A stretch of 64,000 bases of DNA, from contig WHUB01000002.1 of assembly GCA_009377395.1 (NCBI GenBank), positions 47,231 through 111,230 of the forward strand. Direction: 5' to 3'. Under the pieces are notes generated by a model, which ran no database searches, was not told where the DNA came from, and was given only the letters and a program-made list of their open reading frames with translations. The position numbers and the translations under genes were made by a program. This document shows positions 56,895 through 64,000 of this stretch, piece by piece (the stretch's first letter is position 1; each line of letters starts with the position of its first letter). Source of the stretch: Actinophytocola sp. (GTDB taxonomy: Bacteria; Actinomycetota; Actinomycetes; Mycobacteriales; Pseudonocardiaceae).

Positions 56895-57041
56895 GTGACA
56901 GACGGAAACCTCAGCGCCCTGCGTGAGCTTCTCGAGGAGCCGGGTGCGGCGGACGTGCTCGACGATGAGTTCGAGGCCAACGTGGCCGCCGCACGCGAGT
57001 CCGTGGCCGCTGGCCAGGACTCCGATCCGTGGCACGACTGA
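56895..57041 (+). CDS. Small acidic 48-aa protein (below ORF-track threshold)
   Basis: GTG start; VTDGNLSALRELLEEPGAADVLDDEFEANVAAARESVAAGQDSDPWHD*. Confidence 0.5.
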   Translation: MTDGNLSALRELLEEPGAADVLDDEFEANVAAARESVAAGQDSDPWHD

Positions 57042-57047
57042 GCCGCG

Positions 57048-58097
57048 CTAACCCAACCGCTCGAGTGCCTGGGTGATGTCCGCCCACAGGTCGTCCGGGT
57101 CTTCGAGGCCGACGCTGAACCGCAGCAGGCCAGCCGGGACGTGGCTGTCACCCGCCAGTGCCGCCCGGCGTTCCACAGTGCTCTCCACCCCGCCGAGGCT
57201 GGTGGCATGCCGGATCAGCCGCAGGTGCGTGCAGAACGCGTCCGCCGAGGCCGCGTCGGTGAGCTCGAACGAGACCACGCCGCCGCCGAGCGACGGGTAG
57301 CGCACGGCCACCACGGCGGGGTGCTCACCGAGCCGCTTGGCGAGGTCGGCCGCCGTCGCGGACACCGCCGCGTAGCGCACCGGCAACGTCCGCATCCCGC
57401 GCAGCGCCAGCCACGCCTCGAGCGCGCCCGGCGTCGCGCCACCGCGCCTGCGCGCCGCGCGCAACCCCTCGGCCAGCCGCTCGGTGGCGGCGACGGTGAC
57501 GCCGAGCAGCAGGTCGCTGTGCCCGCCGATCAGCTTGGTCGCGCTGTGCATCACGACGTCCGCGCCGAGCGAAAGTGGCTGCTGGCCGAGCGGCGTCGCG
57601 AAGGTGTTGTCGACGGCGACGATCGGCGGATCCTCGCTCGCGGCCGCCGCCGCGGCGATCCGCTCGATCGGCATCTCGACCAGGCTCGGGTTGGTCGGCG
57701 ACTCCAGCCAGAGCAGGTCGGCCTCGCCCGCCGCGGCGAGCCACCCGTCGACGTCACGCGGGTCGAGCCGCCGGGCCCGCAGCCTGCCGCTCGCCTCGGC
57801 GTGGTTCAGCGTGTCCCGCATCCCGGCGTAGCTGTCGGTCGGCACGACGACCTCGGCTCCCGCGGGCACCAGGTCGAACACCGCCGACACCGCGCCCATG
57901 CCCGACGCGAACGCCGTCGCGTGCCCGCCTTCGAGATCACCGACAGCCGCCTCGAACGCGCGCCAGGTGTCGGTGGCGTCCTCGCGCGCGTAACCGAGGC
58001 CGAGATGGCTCGCCGGCGTGATCGGCACATTCGCCGGATCTCCCTCGCCGTCCAGCCTGCCGGAGTTGACCGCCCGTGTACGTGCCGACCAGTTCAT
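57048..58097 (-). CDS. Cystathionine gamma-synthase/lyase family PLP enzyme
   Basis: GHATAFASGMGAVSAVFDLV; HSATKLIGGHSDLLLGV PLP-Lys motif. Confidence 0.92.
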   Translation of the reverse strand: MNWSARTRAVNSGRLDGEGDPANVPITPASHLGLGYAREDATDTWRAFEAAVGDLEGGHATAFASGMGAVSAVFDLVPAGAEVVVPTDSYAGMRDTLNHAEASGRLRARRLDPRDVDGWLAAAGEADLLWLESPTNPSLVEMPIERIAAAAAASEDPPIVAVDNTFATPLGQQPLSLGADVVMHSATKLIGGHSDLLLGVTVAATERLAEGLRAARRRGGATPGALEAWLALRGMRTLPVRYAAVSATAADLAKRLGEHPAVVAVRYPSLGGGVVSFELTDAASADAFCTHLRLIRHATSLGGVESTVERRAALAGDSHVPAGLLRFSVGLEDPDDLWADITQALERLG

Positions 58098-58123
58098 GTC
58101 CCCATGATCGCAGAATGGACGGC

Positions 58124-59140
58124 TCACCACTGCCGCATCAGGTCGGTGAGAAATCCCGCAGCCGCCAGGTGGTCGAAATGCGCACGGCGGGCCCTGATGG
58201 TGATCGTCGTCATGCCGGCGACGGTCGCCGCGCCGAAGGCGACCCCGGCGCTGCCGACGGCGGCGGGAAAGACCGCCAGCTCGGTCACGATCCCGCCGGC
58301 ACTGACACTGCCCATTGTGGACACCAGGAACGTCGGCGCGAGCCGGTCGGCCAGTGGCCGGGCCAGGCGACCCAGCGCCGTCGCGGGCAGGTCCGGCGCC
58401 ACCCTCGGCTGGGCGAGCGCGGCATCGATCCGGTCGGCGTCGGGGTCAGCCCCGAGCGGCACCAGCAGACACGCGCTCGCCGCCTCCGGCTCCGGCCTGC
58501 TGCCGTCCCGGCGGGACGCGCCGATCCCAGCCACGATCCGGCCGGGCGCCGCGTTCCAGCTGGCGACCGTCCGGCCGATGGCGGCCGTCAGCGTGGCGGT
58601 CCCCAACGGCAGCGGCCCGGCCCGCAGCGCGACGAGCGCGTCCCCATCGTCGTCACCGGTGCCGCCCGCCGGTGCGATGCGCGCCGACGGCCGCAGCACG
58701 GCGTCGCAGAGCCGCCGGGCGAACGACGTCGGCGCGGCGACGTCGCCGAGTCCGGTCACGCTGCTCGCGACCGGGACGTCGAGCGCGCGGCCCAGCAGCG
58801 CGAGCAGACCCAGTTCGTCGACGGCCGCGTCATTCGCTGCGAGTAGCACCAGCCGGTCGGTCTCGCCGATGGCGACACGCAGCAGCGGGTCGCCCGGCTG
58901 GCACGGCCTGCTGGCAAACGCGTCTCGCACCGCGCCGATGGTCGCCTCGGTGACGGGCTCGGACTCGGGTGGTCGCCCCAGCTGCGGGTACTCGGCGGTC
59001 GTCGCGGCGAGCCGCTGGATCATCTTGTCGGCCTCGGCGGGAAACGCCAGCCGCGCCTGCAGCACGATGCTCCGAGACACCGAGGAATCCCTCCAGTTCG
59101 GGCGTGTCGGACAATCTACTGTGCCGACGAGCTTCGTCAC
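58124..59140 (-). CDS. Hypothetical protein
   Basis: Long ORF with consistent coding bias; start may be further in, at SRSIVLQARLAF. Confidence 0.65.
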   Translation of the reverse strand: MTKLVGTVDCPTRPNWRDSSVSRSIVLQARLAFPAEADKMIQRLAATTAEYPQLGRPPESEPVTEATIGAVRDAFASRPCQPGDPLLRVAIGETDRLVLLAANDAAVDELGLLALLGRALDVPVASSVTGLGDVAAPTSFARRLCDAVLRPSARIAPAGGTGDDDGDALVALRAGPLPLGTATLTAAIGRTVASWNAAPGRIVAGIGASRRDGSRPEPEAASACLLVPLGADPDADRIDAALAQPRVAPDLPATALGRLARPLADRLAPTFLVSTMGSVSAGGIVTELAVFPAAVGSAGVAFGAATVAGMTTITIRARRAHFDHLAAAGFLTDLMRQW

Positions 59141-59298
59141 AACACGCCCGGGGCACCCGCGGTTGCCGCAGGTGTCAGCACCGTGTCGTAATGGTCACGA
59201 AGCCGGGGGAGCAGCGGCGCCATTCCCGAAAGCGATTTGCCTCTGGTGATGGCGCGACTAAAGTTTCAGGAACTACATTTTGGCGACAGAGGCCTCAT

Positions 59299-60576
59299 AT
59301 GACGCGACTGGCTGCGGCACCCAGGGGTGCGGTCACCCGTGCCCCGGTGAACACGATGATCGTTGCCGTCGCGTTCGGCCTGAGCAACGTCGGCGCCTAC
59401 CTGCTCAACGTCATCGCGCCCCGGCTGCTCGGCCCGCCGCAGTGGGGCGAGTTCGGCTCGCTGCTCGCGATCACCGTCGTCGGCGCCGTACCCGCGCTCG
59501 GGTTGCAGACCTTCGCCGCCCTCCGGGTGGCCAAGCTGCGGGCGTCCGGCGACAGCGCGGACCCACGCACGCTGCCGCGCCGCGACATCGGCCAGCTCCT
59601 CTCGCTCGCGCTCGACGCGAGCGCCGCCGTCACCGGAATACTGCTCGCCGCCACTCCGCTGCTGATGGCGCTGCTGCACTTCACGACGCCGTGGCCGACG
59701 ATGTGCGTCGCGATCGCGCTGGCCGGAGTGACCTGCAACGGCGTGTTCCTCGGCATCCTGCAGGGCGCGCAGCGCTTCGGCGCGCTGGCACGACTGATCG
59801 TCATCGACGGCCTCGGCCGGACCGGCTCCGCAGTCATCGGGCTGCTGGTGTTCGGCACCCCCACCGGCGCGCTCGGCACGATGGTCGTCGGCACGCTGCT
59901 CGTCGCGACCACCGGCTGGCTGATGTGCGGCAGGCCGACGCCCGCCAAGCGGCAGCTCAGCAACGTCCGCGACGTTTTTCTCACCGGTCAGGCACTGCTC
60001 GGGCTGGTGCTGCTCGTCAACCTCGACATGATCCTCGCCCGGCACCACCTGCCGCCTGCGGAAGGCGGCGAGTACGCGGTCGGCTGGGTGATGACCCGGG
60101 CGGCCTACTGGCTGCCGTACGCCATCGCCGTCGTCGCGCTGCCGAGGCTCATCGACGCCGAGCAGCGGCGCCGCATCATCCTGGCGACGCTCGGGTTCTG
60201 CGCCATGCTGAACGCGCTCGTCCTGCTCGTCACGACGGTGTTCGGGGCGGAGATCGTGCGGCTGATCGGCGGCCGTGACTACGTCGGCAGCGGCATGCCG
60301 CTGTGGGCATTCGCACTCGTCGGTTCGCTGCTCTCGCTGGTGCAGCTCCTGCTGTACTCCCGCATCGCGAGCGTCGACCGCCGCTCCACGCTGCTGGTGT
60401 GGCTCGCGGTCGGCGTCGAGATCGTCGTGGTGCGGCTCTGGCTGCACGACTCGCTCGCCGAGATCGTCACCGCGGCGGTGGCGACGACGGCCGCGCTCAT
60501 GGTGCTGAGCGTGCTCATCGAGCTGCGCGACAACCGGCACCGGGCCGTGCTGCCCACCAACCCGCAGCTGCCCTGA
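59299..60576 (+). CDS. Polysaccharide-flippase-like (MATE/Wzx superfamily) membrane protein
   Basis: NVGAYLLNVIAPRLLGPPQWGEFGSLLAI; ~12 hydrophobic segments. Confidence 0.85.
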   Translation: MTRLAAAPRGAVTRAPVNTMIVAVAFGLSNVGAYLLNVIAPRLLGPPQWGEFGSLLAITVVGAVPALGLQTFAALRVAKLRASGDSADPRTLPRRDIGQLLSLALDASAAVTGILLAATPLLMALLHFTTPWPTMCVAIALAGVTCNGVFLGILQGAQRFGALARLIVIDGLGRTGSAVIGLLVFGTPTGALGTMVVGTLLVATTGWLMCGRPTPAKRQLSNVRDVFLTGQALLGLVLLVNLDMILARHHLPPAEGGEYAVGWVMTRAAYWLPYAIAVVALPRLIDAEQRRRIILATLGFCAMLNALVLLVTTVFGAEIVRLIGGRDYVGSGMPLWAFALVGSLLSLVQLLLYSRIASVDRRSTLLVWLAVGVEIVVVRLWLHDSLAEIVTAAVATTAALMVLSVLIELRDNRHRAVLPTNPQLP

Positions 60577-60599
60577 CCACGTGTTTCGTTTCTCATCGA

Positions 60600-60625
60600 A
60601 AAGGCCCCGCAGGAGCGGGGCCTTT
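60600..60625 (+). terminator. Rho-independent terminator-like hairpin
   Basis: AAAGGCCCCGC-AGGA-GCGGGGCCTTTC. Confidence 0.9.
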
Positions 60626-60635
60626 CTTGGGAGTG

Positions 60636-60718
60636 TGGGCGAGGAGGGAGTTGAACCCTCACGTCCTTTCGGACACACGGACCTGAACCGTGCGCGTCTG
60701 CCATTCCGCCACTCGCCC
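60636..60718 (-). tRNA. tRNA-Leu(CAG)
   Basis: GGGCGAG...CTCGCCC acceptor, anticodon loop TTCAGGT, long variable arm, GGTTCAACTCC T-arm. Confidence 0.97.
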
Positions 60719-60811
60719 GAGCGCTGAACGCCGAACCAGCTTAACGCAGCCGGTTACCGGCCCCGTCGCGGGGGTGTCAACACCGCTCCTGGCACAGTGG
60801 GACCGTTTAGA

Positions 60812-60831
60812 GGATCGGCGAGTGCCGATCC
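60812..60831. repeat. Perfect hairpin GGATCGGC-GAGT-GCCGATCC upstream of fhaA
   Basis: 8-bp arms, 4-nt loop, ~57 bp upstream of fhaA start. Confidence 0.8.
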
Positions 60832-60888
60832 GGCCATGCACAGATACGATCGGAGCGTGAAAGAGCGTGTGAAGGAGGACGACTCGCG

Positions 60889-62073
60889 GTGGGCCGTATA
60901 CAGCGCTTTGATCGGCGCCTTGAAGGCATCGTGGGCAACACCTTCGCGCGCATGTTCGGTGGCAATGTCGTCACCCAGGAGGTGGCACAGGCCCTTGAGC
61001 GTGAGAGTGAGGACAATGTCCGCGAGCTCGCGGGTGGGCGTCAACTCGCGCCCAACCACTACATCGTGTCGCTCGGTCCGACCGACCATGATCGGATGGC
61101 CGGCGACGAGCGGCACGTCACGCGCGTACTCGCGAACGCTGTCGCTGAACATCTCGCCGAGCACGGTTGGGACACCTATGGTGGCGTCGTAGTCTCGCTA
61201 GAGCGCAACGACGCGCTGCACACCGGACAGTTTCGGACCCGATCGTCCGTGGACCCCGATGTCGCGGCCAACAACATGGGACGCTCAGGACAGGAAGCAC
61301 CACCCCGCAACGCAGGAGACCGAGCAATGAGTCAGCCACCCGGCTACGGCCACTACGACCAGGGCGACCCGTACGGCCAGTACGGCTACGGCCAACCAGG
61401 CTACGGCCAACCAGGCTACGACCAGCAGGGCGGGCAGCCAGCTTACGACCCCGGCTACGGCCAGCCCGGCTACGGTGCACCAGGTGGGCAACCTGGCTAC
61501 GACCCTGGCTACGGCCAGCAGCCCGGGTATGACCCCGGCTACGCGCCCCCGCCCCAGCCCGGCTACGACCCCGGCTACGGCCAGCCCGGCTACGACCCGG
61601 GTGGCTACGGCGCACCGCCACCCCAGCCCGGCTACGACCCCGGCTACGCACCGCCGCCGCCACCACCCGGACAGCCCGGGTACGACCCCGGTTACGGCCA
61701 GCGCGGCTACGACCCGGGTGGCTACGGCGCACCGCCACCCCAGCCCGGCTACGACCCCGGCTACGCACCGCCACCCCCCGGGCGGCCGCTGGCGGCGACG
61801 CTGATCCTCGATGACGGCTCCAACCGCAGCTACTCGCTGAAGCAGGGCGGCAACGTCGTCGGCCGGGGTCAGGACGCCGACTTCCGGCTGCCGGACACCG
61901 GAGTGTCCCGCAGGCACCTCGAGATCACCTGGGACGGCCAGAGTGCGACGCTGGCCGACATCGGCTCGACCAATGGCACTACGGTGAACGGCACACCGGT
62001 GCAGACCTGGCAGCTCGCCGACGGCGACGTGATCAGGGTCGGGCATTCGTCGTTGACGTACCGCGCCCAGTAA
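60889..62073 (+). CDS. fhaA: FHA-domain protein with N-terminal DUF3662 (FhaA)
   Basis: MGRIQRFDRRLEGIVGNTFARMFGGNVVTQEVAQALERE; C-terminal FHA RRHLEITWDGQSATLADIGSTNGTTVNG. Confidence 0.95.
   Translation: MGRIQRFDRRLEGIVGNTFARMFGGNVVTQEVAQALERESEDNVRELAGGRQLAPNHYIVSLGPTDHDRMAGDERHVTRVLANAVAEHLAEHGWDTYGGVVVSLERNDALHTGQFRTRSSVDPDVAANNMGRSGQEAPPRNAGDRAMSQPPGYGHYDQGDPYGQYGYGQPGYGQPGYDQQGGQPAYDPGYGQPGYGAPGGQPGYDPGYGQQPGYDPGYAPPPQPGYDPGYGQPGYDPGGYGAPPPQPGYDPGYAPPPPPPGQPGYDPGYGQRGYDPGGYGAPPPQPGYDPGYAPPPPGRPLAATLILDDGSNRSYSLKQGGNVVGRGQDADFRLPDTGVSRRHLEITWDGQSATLADIGSTNGTTVNGTPVQTWQLADGDVIRVGHSSLTYRAQ
61588..61775 (+). repeat. Direct repeats (~66 bp, offset 120 bp) in the Gly/Tyr/Pro-rich fhaA linker
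   Basis: GGCTACGACCCGGGTGGCTACGGCGCACCGCCACCCCAGCCCGGCTACGACCCCGGCTACGCACCGCC occurs twice. Confidence 0.85.
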
Positions 62074-62135
62074 AGGCCGAGACGACGTTTCCGGTGTGAC
62101 CGGAGGATGATGGAAGCGGGAGTGGACTTACTCAG

Positions 62136-62603
62136 GTGCCAGAGCTTGTCGTGCAATTGACCAGAGCAGGGTTTTTGGCCCTGCTCTGGTTATTCGTGCT
62201 GGCCGCTCTGCGGGTGGTGCGCTCCGATCTCTACGCGGCGTCCGGCCTCAAGGTCGACATTCCCCATTTCCGCAAGAAACCACAACCACAGAGACCCGGC
62301 GGAGGCGGCAAGTCACCGGGCAAGCTGATCGTCACCCATGGCGCGCTTGCCGGCACTCGGATCGCGCTCGACGGCCGACCGATCCTGATCGGCAGGGCGG
62401 ACGACTCGACACTGGTGCTTGACGACGACTACGCATCGACGCGGCATGCCCGCCTGTCGTTGCGCGGTACCGACTGGTACGTCGAAGATCTGGGATCGAC
62501 GAACGGAACGTACTTGGATCGGGCTAAGGTCACAGCACCACTCCGAGTACCGCTCGGTGTCCCCATCCGGATCGGCAAAACGGTGATCGAGCTTCGCCCA
62601 TGA
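62136..62603 (+). CDS. fhaB: FHA-domain protein FhaB (FipA)
   Basis: N-terminal TM; RADDSTLVLDDDYASTRHARLSLRGTDWYVEDLGSTNGTYLD. Confidence 0.94.
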   Translation: MPELVVQLTRAGFLALLWLFVLAALRVVRSDLYAASGLKVDIPHFRKKPQPQRPGGGGKSPGKLIVTHGALAGTRIALDGRPILIGRADDSTLVLDDDYASTRHARLSLRGTDWYVEDLGSTNGTYLDRAKVTAPLRVPLGVPIRIGKTVIELRP

Positions 62604-63970
62604 CGCTTGTGCTTCGCTACGCAGCCCGCAGCGACCGGGGTCTGGTTCGCTCCAACAACCAGGACTCCGTGTACGCAGGTCCTCGCCTGCTCGCCTTGGC
62701 AGACGGCATGGGCGGCCACGCGGCCGGTGAGGTCGCCAGCAGGGTCGTCATCGCCGCCCTCGCCCCGCTCGACGACGACGAGCCGGGCGACGACCTGCTC
62801 AGCCAGCTCCGCGAGTCGGTGATCGGCGGCAACAACGCCATCGCTGAGCTGGTCGAGAACGAGCCCGAGCTCGAGGGCATGGGCACGACGCTGACCGCGA
62901 TCCTGTTCTCCGGCAGCACCCTCGGTCTCGTCCACGTCGGTGACTCCCGGGCCTACCTGCTGCGGGGCGGTCAGCTCACCCAGATCACCCACGACGACAC
63001 CTTCGTGCAGAAGCTGCAGGACGAGGGCCGCATCACCGAGGAGGAGGCCGACTCCCATCCGCAGCGCTCGCTGCTGCTCAAGGCGCTGACCGGGCACGAG
63101 GTCGAGCCGAGCCTGACGGTCAGGGAAGCCCGCGCGGGCGATCGGTACCTGCTCTGCTCCGACGGCCTCTCCGGCATGGTCAGCAGGCAGACCCTCGAAG
63201 AGGCCATCACCATCCAGGACGCGCAGGAGTGCGCCGACCGGATGATCGAGCTGGCGCTCAAGGGCGGCGGCACCGACAACGTGACCGTCATCATCGCCGA
63301 CGTAGTCGACGTCGACTACGGCGACGACGCGCCGATCATCGGCGGCGCGGCGGGTGACGGCAGCGACGAGGTCTCCCAGGGCGACTCGCCTGCCGCGCGG
63401 GCCCGCGCGCTCAACCCGCCACCGCCACCGCAGCCGGTGGAGGAACCGGAGCCCCCGGGCCCAAAAGCCGCACGCAGCAATCGGATCAAGCTGATCGCCG
63501 GGCTGGCGCTGGTGCTGCTGGTACTCGCCGCGGCGACGATCACGACCCGGTACTTCGTGATGCAGCAGTACTACGTCGGCGTCAACGAGACTGGTGAGGT
63601 CTCCATCTACCGGGGCATCAAGGGCAGTGTCCTCGGCATCGAGCTGAGTTCGGTCGAGGCCGACTCCTGCGCGGGCACGAGCGCGGCGTGCGAGCCGCTG
63701 ATGTCGGCCGACCTGGTCGAGAGCGTGCAGGACGTGCTGCGCAGCGGGGTGCAGCGGGACAGCATGGCCGACGCCCGCACCTACATCCACACGCTGCGGT
63801 CGAAGTCGAGCTTCCACCGGCAGCCCGCGGAGAGCACGTCGTCGCAGACCGGTGGGCCCTTCCCCGCGCCGACGACGACCAGCCCTGCGCCCACGTCGAG
63901 CAGCCCCAGCCCTAGCCCCACGACGAGCGCCACGCGGACGGCAGGCGCCAACCAGGGTGGCGGTGGCTGA
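62600..63970 (+). CDS. pstP: PP2C-family Ser/Thr protein phosphatase PstP
   Basis: NQDSVYAGPRLLALADGMGGHAAGEVAS; LVHVGDSRAYLLRGG; ATGA overlap with fhaB. Confidence 0.95.
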   Translation: MTLVLRYAARSDRGLVRSNNQDSVYAGPRLLALADGMGGHAAGEVASRVVIAALAPLDDDEPGDDLLSQLRESVIGGNNAIAELVENEPELEGMGTTLTAILFSGSTLGLVHVGDSRAYLLRGGQLTQITHDDTFVQKLQDEGRITEEEADSHPQRSLLLKALTGHEVEPSLTVREARAGDRYLLCSDGLSGMVSRQTLEEAITIQDAQECADRMIELALKGGGTDNVTVIIADVVDVDYGDDAPIIGGAAGDGSDEVSQGDSPAARARALNPPPPPQPVEEPEPPGPKAARSNRIKLIAGLALVLLVLAAATITTRYFVMQQYYVGVNETGEVSIYRGIKGSVLGIELSSVEADSCAGTSAACEPLMSADLVESVQDVLRSGVQRDSMADARTYIHTLRSKSSFHRQPAESTSSQTGGPFPAPTTTSPAPTSSSPSPSPTTSATRTAGANQGGGG

Positions 63971-64000
63971 TGAACCGGCCCAGCGGGCTGGTCGGTGGGA
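63970..64000 (+). CDS. Start of next gene, probably FtsW/RodA-family (truncated by window)
   Basis: TGATG overlap with pstP; MNRPSGLVGG; identity inferred from conserved fhaA-fhaB-pstP-rodA order. Confidence 0.55.
   Translation, partial: MNRPSGLVGG

Noticed and set aside
61388-61775. CRISPR-like spaced repeats
   Set aside because: They are in-frame coding repeats of the FhaA linker with no variable spacers

Overview
64 kb of high-GC actinobacterial chromosome with Pseudonocardiaceae/Amycolatopsis-like gene content (inferred from protein content only). About 60 protein-coding genes, two tRNA genes (Gly-GCC, Leu-CAG), one strong intrinsic terminator and several regulatory inverted repeats. 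No rRNA, CRISPR array, prophage or transposase was seen. The right end is the conserved fhaA-fhaB-pstP-rodA cell-division/signalling locus. Main points for follow-up: (1) a 1837-aa single-chain acyl-CoA carboxylase with eukaryotic-like order BC-BCCP-central-CT; (2) an HTH-MNT/HepT toxin-antitoxin locus with a perfect 26-bp palindrome at its start and a toxin frame that looks internally deleted and frameshifted; (3) an ATP-grasp gene preceded by a Zur-like palindrome and a 10-codon ORF; (4) a DUF2470 gene with a near-consensus IdeR/DmdR iron box; (5) a 13E12/DUF222-HNH gene with an SOS box; (6) a 21/22-bp interspersed repeat family in three intergenic regions and apparently inside a coding sequence; (7) a sigma factor fused to its own zinc-finger anti-sigma-like, TM and C-terminal domains. 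All family names come from reading the translations; no database search was run.
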